Under the pieces are notes generated by a model that saw only the letters and a list, made by a program, of their open reading frames with translations, had not been told where the DNA came from and made no database searches. A stretch of 64,000 bases of DNA, taken from positions 1 to 64,000 of the forward strand of contig JBBRKQ010000003.1 in the NCBI GenBank assembly GCA_038231815.1, read 5' to 3'. Positions 1 to 9,800 of this stretch are shown piece by piece (the stretch's first letter is position 1; every line of letters starts with the position of its first letter). The stretch is from CAILKP01 sp038231815 (GTDB lineage: Bacteria > Planctomycetota > Phycisphaerae > Phycisphaerales > UBA1924). The position numbers and the translations under genes were made by a program.

Positions 1-96
1 AATCCGGTGGATGCCTTCATGACGCACAACCATATTCGAGGCAGTTGGGCTGCGATAAAGGTTGCAGGTTTACCGGGCGGCTGGCTCTCGGCCTAA

Positions 97-1362
97 CTAC
101 TTGCCCTCGCCGATCACTCGCCCGGTTGGCCGGTAAAACACAAACGCCGCGATCCATTTCAGAAGCACCGTCATCTTGCTGCGCAGGTCCACCAGGAACA
201 GCAGGTGAATCACCAACCACAGCACCCAAGCTATAAACCCGCCCACTCTTAACCCGCCCACATCCGCAACGGCCGAGAGTCGTCCGATCGTCGCCATTGT
301 CCCCTTGTCCCAGTACACAAATCCGCGTATCTTGCTTCGCTTGCCCGCCACATCGGCCATGATCACCCTCCCGACGTACTTGCCCATCTGCATCCCGCCC
401 TGCGCAACGCCCGGCACCACCACTCCCTTGGCATCGGTCATGTTTGCAATGTCCCCCGCGGCGAACACGTTGGCAAACCCGGTGACGGCGCAATCTGCTC
501 CCGGCACAATCCTGCCGGTGCGATCAAGTGTTACGCCTTGCTTCGCGAGCGGCCGGGTAGTCGCCGGTGCCGTCACGCCTGCGGCCCACACAATCGTTGC
601 CGCATCAACGCGCTCGCCCGAGGCGATCACAAACCCCTCACCAATGTCCTGAACCATGGTCCCGAGCTTCACCGTGACGCCCATTCGCTCCAAATCACTT
701 TTCGCCCTGGCAGACAGTTCCGGCGCAAAGGTTGAAAGCAGCCGCTCCCCGGCATCCACCAGCACCACGCGGGTCTCGGCCAAGTTAGCCAACTTGAATT
801 CCGGCCGCAGCGCTCTGCGGGCAAGTTCAGCAAAAGCGCCAGCCATCTCCACACCCGTTGGCCCGCCTCCAATCACCACCGCAGTCAATTGCCGCTGCCG
901 CTCCGCCGGGTCATTCGTCAGGTTCTCCGCTCGTTCAAACGCCCGAAGCAGCATGTCGCGAATCGCCTTCGCATCAGACAGCGTTTTCAATCCCAACGCG
1001 TACTTGGCCCATTCATCATGTCCAAAGTAGTTGGTCTCCACGCCAAGCGCTATCACCAGGTAGTCGTATTCAAGCTCTTGCTTCTCCCAGTCCAGTTTTA
1101 TCACCTGTCGCACCAGATCAATCGACTCCACCGCCGCCATGTGCACGTTCACATTCCGCTGCCCGCGCAGAATCGTGCGCACGGGCTGGGCAATGTCCGA
1201 ACCCGATAGCCCCGCCGTGGCCACCTGATACAACAGAGGTTGAAACAAATGGTGATTGGTCTTGTCAACCACCACCACCTCACCATCAAACTTTGCTAAC
1301 GCCCTGGCACAAGCAATCCCGGCAAACCCGGCGCCAAGAACAACAACTCGCCGCTTACGCAT
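97..1362 (-). CDS. ndh: Type II NADH:quinone oxidoreductase (NDH-2)
   Basis: 421-residue single-subunit flavoprotein that would pass electrons from NADH to the quinone pool at the inner face of the membrane without pumping protons. The N-terminus has the FAD Rossmann motif VVVLGAGFAGIACARAL (about residues 6-22). A second dinucleotide fold for NADH shows as VVIGGGPTGVEMAGAFAEL near residue 165. The FAD-contacting AAGDIA motif lies near residue 305. The C-terminus has a hydrophobic stretch (GGFIAWVLWLVIHLLFLVDL) of the kind that anchors NDH-2 to the membrane. Length is typical for the family. The ATG start has no alternative nearby. It is a lone gene reading towards the window edge. Confidence 0.93.
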   Translation of the reverse strand: MRKRRVVVLGAGFAGIACARALAKFDGEVVVVDKTNHHLFQPLLYQVATAGLSGSDIAQPVRTILRGQRNVNVHMAAVESIDLVRQVIKLDWEKQELEYDYLVIALGVETNYFGHDEWAKYALGLKTLSDAKAIRDMLLRAFERAENLTNDPAERQRQLTAVVIGGGPTGVEMAGAFAELARRALRPEFKLANLAETRVVLVDAGERLLSTFAPELSARAKSDLERMGVTVKLGTMVQDIGEGFVIASGERVDAATIVWAAGVTAPATTRPLAKQGVTLDRTGRIVPGADCAVTGFANVFAAGDIANMTDAKGVVVPGVAQGGMQMGKYVGRVIMADVAGKRSKIRGFVYWDKGTMATIGRLSAVADVGGLRVGGFIAWVLWLVIHLLFLVDLRSKMTVLLKWIAAFVFYRPTGRVIGEGK

Positions 1363-1603
1363 ACGTAATAGTAGACCGACTCAAAAAGCTCGGTTGGGCA
1401 AAGCGAAGAGAGCAGCGCAGAGGGATCTGAAACCAAGGGACGCGGATGATGAAGAGGTGTTGAAATATGCCGGAGTTAAAAACCACAGAACTCTCCAACT
1501 CTGCCGCAATTATCGGTCGCGCAACGCTGAATTGATGCATATCAAAAAACCGGAGACTTCCTCGCAAAAAAGCTCCTCAGCCCAGCAGCCCAAACCAACC
1601 CAG

Positions 1604-1665
1604 CCTCCCGCCTTCCTCCGCGTTCCTTTCCTGAAATCTCCTCCAAGATTTCCGCGTTCATTTCT
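1604..1665. repeat. Dispersed pyrimidine-rich intergenic element, copy 1
   Basis: The gap between ndh and ftsI (1363-1692) has no convincing gene. It holds a pyrimidine-rich stretch beginning GCGTTCCTTTCCTGAAATC and continuing through TTTCCGCGTTCATTTCTA. This resembles, with small insertions, the element seen at 54.5 kb (opposite strand) and 54.85 kb. It is called a repeat only by eye alignment. Confidence 0.4.
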
Positions 1666-1692
1666 ATGCACCGCGTGCTCGCACCCGGCCGG

Positions 1693-3723
1693 TTAGTCCC
1701 CGCCGTGAGCCTGCAGCGGCAGGTCAGACGGCGGGCTCGCCGGCACACCCAGGTACGACAGTGCCCGCTCCATGATTCGCCGGGCCACCGGCCCTGCCAC
1801 CAGCGAGCCGTAGTATTTCGTCTGCAGCACCAGCGTCGGCGATGGATCATCAATAATCACAATAATTGCCAGCCGCGGATCGACCACGGGGCCGCCAGCG
1901 ATGAACGATGAAAAGTACTGGCCGGTGTAATAGCCGCTCGAGCCCTTGATTGGCGGATGATCGCCACGATCGGTGATCGGAATCTGCGCGGTGCCAGACT
2001 TACCGAATAGCTCGTAGCGCCATCCGGACTCGCCAAATTCTGTCGCTAGCCGCTCATCGACCTTGTGGGTCACGCCCCGCAGCGTCGTCCGGGTCAGGTG
2101 TGCGGTCTCTGGTGAGAGCACACGGCGGCTGGTCCGCTCGGCTGCGGGCTTGTCGCCGATCGATGAAATCAGGCGCACATCCGTGATCGTCCCGGCCATG
2201 TCCCCCTCACGGCAGAAGGCCGCGAACGCCCGCACCATCTGCACCGGTGTCACCGAGACTTCGTGTCCGATGGCGTTGCTCACGTGGGTGGGCATGCGAT
2301 AGTTTTTGGCAGATGTCACGACGCCCGGTGATTCGCCGGGTAGCTCAATTCGCGTGCGTGTGCCAAAGCCAAAGTTTACGATGGCGCTGCGCATTTCTTC
2401 AGTGGTCAGCCGCTGCGTGAGCTTCACCATACCAATGTTGGAGCTGTTTACCAGCACATCCCGAACCGTCATGTTGTCGCGTTTGGTCACATCCCGCAGC
2501 GTGCGCCCATCCGGAGCGGTCCACGGCGCACCGCCAGTGACGATTGTCTCGTCGATGCCCGCTCGCCGCAGTTCCATCACCGTCGCCCACATAAACGGCT
2601 TGAAGGTTGATCCCGGCTCGTAGATATCTTCTACGCACCGGTTGCGGCGAGTCTCGGGCGTGTTGCGGACGCTGTCAGGCGCTTTGATCACCCTCCAGCG
2701 CGTGCCCGAGGTTTTTACCTCGGCGCTGGGCTTGGCCAGAAAGGTCTTGAAGTCATAGTCCTTGACCTTGACATCTCGCACTACATCCATGATTGCGACA
2801 ATGTCGCCCGTTTGTACATCCAGCAGCACGCAGCGCCCACCGGCGGAGTCCGCCTCCGCGGTACCCCGCTCAAGCTCCTCGGCCACAATTTTTTGCAGCT
2901 CGAGGTCAATTGAGAGCACAACATCGTCACCACGCTTGGGCGGGGCGTAGCCGTCCGGCGGCACCCACAGCGGGTGGCCTGCGGCATCACGCACATAGCT
3001 CAATGAGCCATCGGTCGCGATGACACCTTTTTTCTCGACCCGATTTTCTACCCCGTACTTGCCGGTGTCCTTGCCCGTGTCATTGTCCATGCCCACCGAG
3101 CCAACAATCGGGGCGATGAGCTCATCGGCCACTCGGTCGCGCACGGCGCGATGCTCTAGATACAACCCGGCCATCCGCTTTTTCTTGTCCTGCATGAGCG
3201 CCGTCACAGTTTCAAGCTGGCTGTCGCTTAGCACGTTCGGTCCGGCGTGCTCGTACCGGTCAAGCCCTTTGATGTTGGGTCTGGGTTTGTTGCTCGTCAG
3301 ATCAATCCCCGCATCGGCCCAAATCGCGTCGTTGCGGGCAATCGGCTTCATCAGCTTGGCACCGAGGGTGCCCGGGTTCTCACCCAGCGCAAGGGCCAAG
3401 GCCACAATCGCCTCATCACGGTTGTACTTTTTTCCGGGGAACTCAACCGGATCGATCACTAAGAATCGCCCAAAGTGGCTTGATGCCACCATCCGCCCAC
3501 GCCTGTCAAAGATGCTTCCTCTACGGCCCGGCTCCTGGACCGATGATACATACTCGCCCATGAACTTGGCCAGCCTCGGGTCCGGCTCGGTCTGCAGCGT
3601 GTGCACCCGGTACACCACCGCGCACAGAAGCCCGGACACCGTGAGCACCAGCGATGCCGCCCACCAGTCGGCCATTGGCACAGAGCGGATCCATCGCACA
3701 AACTTCTTGGCCGTGGCTTTCAT
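1693..3723 (-). CDS. ftsI: Penicillin-binding protein, FtsI-like peptidoglycan transpeptidase
   Basis: 676-residue class B penicillin-binding protein that would cross-link septal peptidoglycan in the periplasm. One N-terminal membrane segment (about residues 20-40) is followed by the RRGSIFDRRGRMVA motif of the PBP dimerisation domain (about 67-80). The transpeptidase domain follows, with the catalytic SxxK at S372-T-F-K375, the SxN triad at S427-S-N429, and the KSGTA box near residue 575. The gene lies directly downstream of an ftsL-like gene and a LysM gene on the same strand, the expected order of a division cluster. FtsI rather than an elongation PBP2 is inferred from the ftsL neighbour and the nearby rsmH. 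Confidence 0.9.
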   Translation of the reverse strand: MKATAKKFVRWIRSVPMADWWAASLVLTVSGLLCAVVYRVHTLQTEPDPRLAKFMGEYVSSVQEPGRRGSIFDRRGRMVASSHFGRFLVIDPVEFPGKKYNRDEAIVALALALGENPGTLGAKLMKPIARNDAIWADAGIDLTSNKPRPNIKGLDRYEHAGPNVLSDSQLETVTALMQDKKKRMAGLYLEHRAVRDRVADELIAPIVGSVGMDNDTGKDTGKYGVENRVEKKGVIATDGSLSYVRDAAGHPLWVPPDGYAPPKRGDDVVLSIDLELQKIVAEELERGTAEADSAGGRCVLLDVQTGDIVAIMDVVRDVKVKDYDFKTFLAKPSAEVKTSGTRWRVIKAPDSVRNTPETRRNRCVEDIYEPGSTFKPFMWATVMELRRAGIDETIVTGGAPWTAPDGRTLRDVTKRDNMTVRDVLVNSSNIGMVKLTQRLTTEEMRSAIVNFGFGTRTRIELPGESPGVVTSAKNYRMPTHVSNAIGHEVSVTPVQMVRAFAAFCREGDMAGTITDVRLISSIGDKPAAERTSRRVLSPETAHLTRTTLRGVTHKVDERLATEFGESGWRYELFGKSGTAQIPITDRGDHPPIKGSSGYYTGQYFSSFIAGGPVVDPRLAIIVIIDDPSPTLVLQTKYYGSLVAGPVARRIMERALSYLGVPASPPSDLPLQAHGGD

Positions 3724-3864
3724 GGTGTGGCATCCTGCCTGTCACACCCTCCCCATCCATCGGGCCTTGTTTCAACCGTCAATGTCGATCCAAAATACAC
3801 CCCGCGGCATCCTCCGCGGCCAGTGATTCAAGCTCGTTTTGCCCGCCCGTGTTTACCAAATCCT

Positions 3865-4248
3865 TTACCGTGCTCGATTCGGCTCAACCGCTCGGCGCCG
3901 CGCTGGGGTTCCATCGGCAACTGCCGTCTCGGGCTGGCCCTTGCTACCCGGGCGGAAGATCTTGTCCTCAACGCCGATGGAGCGCAACTCGCCAAGTCCT
4001 GCGGCCAGCCTTGTCACGTTCCCCGGCACCTCTCGCTGGGCAACTTGGCTTTGGAAAAACTGCACTTTGCGGTCCATCGATGCCAGTTCGCGCTGCGTGA
4101 CGGCCATCTCGTGGTACGTCTCCATCCGCTGCTGACGCAGCGAAAGCACAACAAGGCCTATCGCGCCCACACTCAGGATGAGAAAGCAAAGTTTGGCAAG
4201 CACGCCGTTCGCTCCAGGGCTTCGACCATCATTCCATCTCTCAACCAC
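3865..4248 (-). CDS. FtsL-like short membrane protein
   Basis: A 127-residue protein with one membrane segment (AKLCFLILSVGAIGLVVLSL, about residues 15-35). A polar, probably coiled-coil stretch (RQQRMETYHEMAVTQRELAS onward) follows, then a basic tail. That is the layout of the bitopic division protein FtsL, and the position just upstream of ftsI supports it. FtsL is too variable for sequence motifs to decide. The start is taken at a GTG (4248), because the open frame upstream runs into the end of the LysM gene and looks non-coding. A start further upstream is possible. Confidence 0.6.
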   Translation of the reverse strand: MVERWNDGRSPGANGVLAKLCFLILSVGAIGLVVLSLRQQRMETYHEMAVTQRELASMDRKVQFFQSQVAQREVPGNVTRLAAGLGELRSIGVEDKIFRPGSKGQPETAVADGTPARRRAVEPNRAR

Positions 4249-4336
4249 CGCGCCGCGGCCATCCTGACCAGCTTCGCGACCCCAAAGGCCTCCATCAAAT
4301 TGCCGTTGCCCACCTTCGTGAGCAACCGGCCTCAGG

Positions 4337-5401
4337 TTATCGCACTGTGCCGCTCGGGGCGCGGTCTTTGGCAGAATCCTTGGCGGGGATTTTGAGCTGC
4401 ATTCCAAGTTGGAGGTTCTCAGGTGCTGCAAGCGTTCGCTTGTTTAGATCGAGGATTTCCTTCCACCGGTTTGATGAACCAAGCTCAGTCTTGGCAATCG
4501 TCATGAGTGTGTCGCCGGACTTAACGGTGTAGAGCTTTGGGCCGTTTGGGTCGATCGGTTTCTCGGACGGGGGCTTTGCTCCGGCCGCTGCTGGGCCGGT
4601 CACCAAGTTGGTGGTGCCGTCAACCACCGCTGGCACGCCACTACCAGCGACGCCACTGGCAGCAACGGGTGGGTTCACGCCACGCCCGGCGGGGCTCAGT
4701 TCGGCCTTGCCCAGCAGAACATCCTTAGGCGGAATCCGCAGTGTGGTGCCGATGGACAGGCCATCGTTCTTCCCAATCTTGGCCTTGTTGTACTCACGCA
4801 GCTTTGTCCACAGCTCCGAATCGTTGTACTGCGACTTGGCAATCTTCGCGCCGTTGTCGCCAGCCTTTACTGTGTATGCAATTTCTTTGCCTGTCGAGAT
4901 CGGCAACCCGCTGCCAGCGGTTGGGACGGCGCCGGAACCGGCTGGCCCGCCGGGTGTCAACGGATTTTGCACCTTCAGCGGGTTGTCCTGAGTGCGGCTG
5001 GCATCATCCATCCCACCCGGCAACTGCCGCGTGTCCGGGGTGGTCGTTAGCGGGGTTGGCGAAAAGGCGATGCCGCGTTTGCCGTTCTCAATCATCGCCG
5101 GGCCACCCGGGGGGCGTTGGTTCGTGCCGGCCGCTCGCTCGCCACCTGCACCTGCGCTTGCGGCGGGTGTCCCGCTTTGTGCCACGGTCACAGGTTTGGG
5201 CACATCCAAAACCCGCTCCGGCAGCAATGGGTTGTTGGGTGAAAGCGAGGGCGCATCCGCCAAATCGCCGCTGCCGCCGATGCCAACATCAATGTTGAGC
5301 ACTGGCTGACGGATCGATGAGTAATGCTCGCCCATGAAAACGCCCACGATCAGGAAGACCGCAAGGCCAAGAATCAACGCGAGTTTGGTTTCTCTATTCA
5401 C
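4337..5401 (-). CDS. Membrane-anchored protein with two LysM domains
   Basis: 354 residues. An N-terminal membrane anchor (LALILGLAVFLIVGVFMGEH, about 7-26) is followed by a long low-complexity Pro/Gly/Ala linker. Two LysM modules come next: one beginning IAYTVKAGDNGAKIAKSQYN near residue 172, the other LYTVKSGDTLMTIAKTELGS near residue 290. LysM domains bind the glycan chain of peptidoglycan, so the protein probably bridges the inner membrane and the wall. It is the first gene of the minus-strand ftsL-ftsI group, which suggests a wall or division role. No enzymatic domain is visible. It lies divergent from rsmH. Confidence 0.82.
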   Translation of the reverse strand: MNRETKLALILGLAVFLIVGVFMGEHYSSIRQPVLNIDVGIGGSGDLADAPSLSPNNPLLPERVLDVPKPVTVAQSGTPAASAGAGGERAAGTNQRPPGGPAMIENGKRGIAFSPTPLTTTPDTRQLPGGMDDASRTQDNPLKVQNPLTPGGPAGSGAVPTAGSGLPISTGKEIAYTVKAGDNGAKIAKSQYNDSELWTKLREYNKAKIGKNDGLSIGTTLRIPPKDVLLGKAELSPAGRGVNPPVAASGVAGSGVPAVVDGTTNLVTGPAAAGAKPPSEKPIDPNGPKLYTVKSGDTLMTIAKTELGSSNRWKEILDLNKRTLAAPENLQLGMQLKIPAKDSAKDRAPSGTVR

Positions 5402-5798
5402 CGGTGGTCTTCCTTGACGCGGGGTGCGATGCTGAATTCAAGTGCGAACCGTACACGAAATACGGCTTAAAAATGGCGGTCAATGCGACGTTTTCCGCAG
5501 CATCGCTCGCCGCACCGTACTTCGTCCACCAAGCTTGTTTCATCCATGAAACACCAAGGTGGTCTCACTTGCATCATGCCACCACCTCGCGGCGATGCAA
5601 GAAATCGAGTGAATTTACATCCGATAATTGACGCCGCATGCCCCTCTTGTCAAGACAATTCGCTTCAAACCCGCATAAAATCAACACAATCTGTACCAGC
5701 AAATCCGGGAGAGATCCTGTGGACAACTCTTCTCCGCCCGTCTGGCCACACTTCGGTTCCGAGCCTTCCCCCTCGCGGGTCACCTTAACATCTCCCCA
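5402..5798. other. Divergent intergenic region between LysM gene and rsmH
   Basis: About 400 bases with no convincing gene. It must hold the promoters of both flanking transcription units. A perfect short inverted repeat TTGTC-AA-GACAA lies at about 5647-5658, close to an A/T-rich stretch (GCATAAAATCAACACAAT). No clear sigma-70 promoter pair with normal spacing could be fixed. No mraZ gene, which often precedes rsmH, is present. Confidence 0.4.
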
Positions 5799-6782
5799 AT
5801 GAGTCAACCCGGACCCACAACCTTCGGCCACATCCCCGTCCTGCTCACCCAGGTGCTCGCGGCCCTTGAACCCAAGCCGGGGGAGCTCTATGCCGACTGC
5901 ACGGCCGGTCTCGGTGGCCACGCCGTCGCCGTTGCCCGCCACCAGCTTGTTGCCCTTGGCCAGACCGGCAGCGGCACACCCCCCGGGCTTTGCGTGCTCA
6001 ACGACTTTGACCCCGGAAACCTTGCCCGAGCCGCCGCGGCAGTGGGGGAGGTGCTCACTCCTGCTGGTGTAAGCCAGGTACGAGGGAACTTCGCTGCACT
6101 TCCTGCGGAACTTGTACGGCGCGGCACCCCGGCAGACATGGTTTTGGCGGACCTTGGCTTCGCCAGCAATCAGATTGATGATCCCTCCCGCGGCATGAGT
6201 TTCATGCGTGATGGCCCGCTGGATATGCGGCTGGACCCGACCGGCCCGATCACCGCGGCGGATCTGGTGAACCGTTGCAGCGAGCAGGAACTAAGGCAGC
6301 TGCTGTACGACTTTGGCGAGGAGCGCGATGCCGCTCGCATTGTCCGCGCCATCGTGGCGGCCCGCGCGCAGGGCCGTATCACCACCACCACTCAGCTTGC
6401 GGATGTCATCCGCGCGGCAATGCCGCCCAGCTTCAAACTGGTTACCGGCAATGACCCGGCCACCCGCACGTTTCAGGCGCTGCGTATTGCCGTGAACGAT
6501 GAACTTGGAAACCTTGATGCGCTGCTCGATACGGTGGCTGACGGTGCCAAGGCCGCAGCCTGCGGTTCGCCAACTTGGCTTGCGCCGGGCGCCCGCGTAG
6601 CGATTATCAGTTTTCATTCACTCGAGGACCGCTCGGTCAAACGCGCTTTCGCAAAGATTGTCAAAGCCGGGCTCGCCACCGACCGGCGAGGCGACATCAC
6701 TCAGGCCGACGACATCGAGCGGCATGAAAACCCACGCAGCCGCTCGGCCAAGCTCCGGGTGCTGACGCTCGCTGGCCGCTAG
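5799..6782 (+). CDS. rsmH: 16S rRNA (cytosine-1402-N4)-methyltransferase RsmH (MraW)
   Basis: 327 residues. The N-terminus has HIPVLLTQVLAALEPKPG (about 11-28), followed by the SAM-binding motif DCTAGLGGHAVAVAR, both typical of RsmH. DLGFASNQIDDPSRGMSFM with downstream GPLDMRLD is the family's central signature. IISFHSLEDRSVKRAF lies near the C-terminus. The enzyme methylates N4 of C1402 in 16S rRNA, using S-adenosylmethionine. The family is usually encoded next to ftsL/ftsI in one operon; here those genes are transcribed away from it. The ATG start has no obvious Shine-Dalgarno sequence. Confidence 0.95.
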   Translation: MSQPGPTTFGHIPVLLTQVLAALEPKPGELYADCTAGLGGHAVAVARHQLVALGQTGSGTPPGLCVLNDFDPGNLARAAAAVGEVLTPAGVSQVRGNFAALPAELVRRGTPADMVLADLGFASNQIDDPSRGMSFMRDGPLDMRLDPTGPITAADLVNRCSEQELRQLLYDFGEERDAARIVRAIVAARAQGRITTTTQLADVIRAAMPPSFKLVTGNDPATRTFQALRIAVNDELGNLDALLDTVADGAKAAACGSPTWLAPGARVAIISFHSLEDRSVKRAFAKIVKAGLATDRRGDITQADDIERHENPRSRSAKLRVLTLAGR

Positions 6783-6802
6783 GCCGAGCAAGCCCGACGG
6801 TT

Positions 6803-9800
6803 CTACTTCAGCATTGTCGCAGTATTGGCAGGCGAGCACAGGCCGCCGGGCTGGCCCATCCACTTGGCACAGGTTGAAAGCAGCGAGATCTTGTCAATTG
6901 GCTTGGTGGCGTAATCATCGCAGCCAGCATCGTGGCACTTGGCGCGGTCCTCGGCCATGGCGTGGGCCGTCAGGGCCACTATCGCCAGAGTGCTGCCGGC
7001 GCTGCGCAGAGTTCGGGCAAGCGTGTAGCCGTCCATCTCGGGCATTTGCATGTCGGTCAGAAGCAGGTCGTAGGGTTTGCCGGCCGCTTCTGCCGCACGG
7101 ATTCTTTCCAGTGCGATCACGCCGTTTTCGGCAATCTCAACCTCAGCGCCCGCCTTTTTCAGATGGAACGAGATCAGCCGCTGATTGTCCTCTCCGTCTT
7201 CAGCCAGCAGAATCCGCCCGGTCAGTCGCACTGCCTGCTGCGCTGCGGCGGGCCGACCGCTGCCGCTGAGGACTGAACCAACGTCGGTCATCAGCGATGA
7301 GCCGGCAACCGCAACCAGCGGCAAATCAATGCGGAAGCACGAGCCCATACCCGGCTCGCTGCGTTCGAGCGTTACATGCCCGCCCATCAATTCGGCGAGC
7401 CTCCGGCAAATGGTCAGCCCAAGTCCTGTCCCACCGTGCTTGCGTGTCACGCTTTCATCGGCCTGCGAGAACGCGCTAAACAGCCGCGCCGCCTGATCGG
7501 GGTGTAGCCCAGAACCGGTGTCGATGATATCAATGAGCAGCCGCGGATCCGCCGCGGAACCGGCAACCTTGGCCGAGAGTGTGATGCTGCCGTGGTCGGT
7601 GAACTTGGCCGCGTTGCCAACGAGGTTCATGAGGATCTGCCGCAGGCGAGTCGGGTCGCTGAGGACGCGGGTGGGAATCGGTGTTTCAAGGTGGGTGCCA
7701 AGCCGCACGCCCTTAGCGGCCGAGCGCGGTCGCATCAGGCTCTCAACTTCCTGGAAAATCTCTGGCAGCGAGGTCTCGATACTTTCGACAGTCATCTTGC
7801 CGGCTTCAATCTTTGAAAGGTCAAGAATGTCGTTGATCACTGTCAGCAGGTGCTGGCCTGCAGAACGGATGGTTTCAATTGTCTGTAGCCTGCGAACGGG
7901 GGCGGCTGCCATTTCGCCGTCATCACGCAGCAAGTCGGCGTATCCCAGGATCGCCGTTAGTGGTGTGCGGATCTCATGGCTCATGTTCGCCAGGAACGCA
8001 CTTTTGGCGGCGGTTGCCTCTTCGGCCTTGTCGCGCAGCTGTTCCATCTCGGTGGCTCGCACCACAAGCTCAACGCCCTGGCGTTCGCTTTCATCTCGAG
8101 AGTGCAGCACATCCTTCATCATGTCCGCGAGGCGATGCTCGGTCTGCCTGCGCTCGATGGCGATACCGGCCAATCGGGCCGCCTCGCCCAGCAACCGCAG
8201 ATCGTTCTCTGTCGGCGTTGCCGGTCGGTTGTGGTACAGCGCCATCGTCCCCAGCACCTCGCCCAAGGCAGACTTGACGGGCATTGACCAGCAGCTTCGC
8301 AGGTCGTGGGCATCGGTCAGTTCGCGGTATGCTGCCCAGTTCGGGTCGGTGTGCATGTCGGCCGTGACAACAAGCGAGCCGGACCACGCCGCCACACCGC
8401 AGCTGCCCGAGGTTGGGCCGATGGTGCAGCCGTTGACCGCGACTCGATATTCGTCCGGCGTCAGGGCGCCCGCGGTCGAGCGCAGTGTGTTGCCCTCTAG
8501 CAGCATGATTGAGGCGCCAGCGCCGCTGCCGGGGCACTGCTGCTCGATCACACGGCAAACCTCTTCTAGCAGTACGGGTAGAGGGCTTTGGCCGGTGAGC
8601 ATTTCCAGCACGCGAGCCTGACCGCCACGGAGTAATTCAGCCATCTTGCGCTCGTGGATGTCGGTCTCCACAGCCACATAGTGCGTGAGGTCTCCGTTGC
8701 CATCAAACACCGGCGTCGCATCAACGTGAAGCCAGAATTCGCGGCCATCTTTGCCGTAGTTGTAAATCTCGACAACAAACGGCACTTGCTCGGAGATCGC
8801 TTCACGCATTCGCGCAACGGTCGCCATGTCGGTACGCGGACCTTGGAGCATCGAGCCCGGTCGTTTGCCGCGGGCCTCCTCTAGTGTGTACCCGGTGATA
8901 CGGACGAAGCCATCGTTGACCCACACGATGCGGCCCTGGGCATCGGTAATAATTGAAGCATTGTTCGCCTTCTCGGCAATCAGCGCCAGGTCACGCGCCT
9001 GCCGCTCGCTGTCAATCAGCCGCTTTTCTGATCGCTTGCGCTCGGTCAGATCAGCCCGAATAGCGACGAAGCGAACGATCTTGCCCGCCTCGTTTCGCAT
9101 CGGCGCCACGGTTGTGTCAACCCAGTACAGTGAGCCGTTCTTGGCCCGATTGCATACCTCCGCGTGCCACACTTGGCCCCCCATGACCGTGCGGAACATC
9201 TCGGTCCAGAAGCTTCGCGGGTGGGTGCCGGAATTGACGAGGCGGTGATTGGCGCCCACCAATTCTTCACGGCAGTAGCCGCTGATTTTGCAGAACAGGT
9301 CATTGACGTGCAGGATGGTTCCGGCCGGATCGGTGACGGCGATGATTGCGTGCTCATCCATCGCGGCCTGATACGCGGTCAGTTCGGCCATGGCCTGTTC
9401 AACCCGCTGGCGCGATGTATTGGCGGCGGCCTCGCTGGCGCGCAGGCCGGCGGTCATTTCAGTGGCGAGTGTTACCGCCCGGATGCGGGCTCGGCCCATG
9501 GAGTACACCAGCGCCGCCAGCAGGACGCTGATGATCGCTCCGGACACACCCAAAACCGCGGGGCGCGACCGGCGAACATCGGCATCAAACTTTGGTGTCG
9601 TGCTGGTGGCCACCGTCCAGTACCGGCCGCCAATGTTCAGCAGTCGCGAGCTTGCAAAGGTGCGATGCTCAATGGCGGATTCGTCGCTCGATGGGAGGCT
9701 GTATTTCTGACCGTCGGAATCAAACATCAGCTTCGAAGCGAGAATCACGGGCCCGTCATACACCTCAAAGTCAATTTTATCTTGTGATTGGCTTGCAACA

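Noticed and set aside
669..872. Long overlapping frames opposite to, or in other frames of, the NADH dehydrogenase gene
   Set aside because: High GC content opens shadow frames over most genes here; these have no ribosome-binding sites or recognisable domains.
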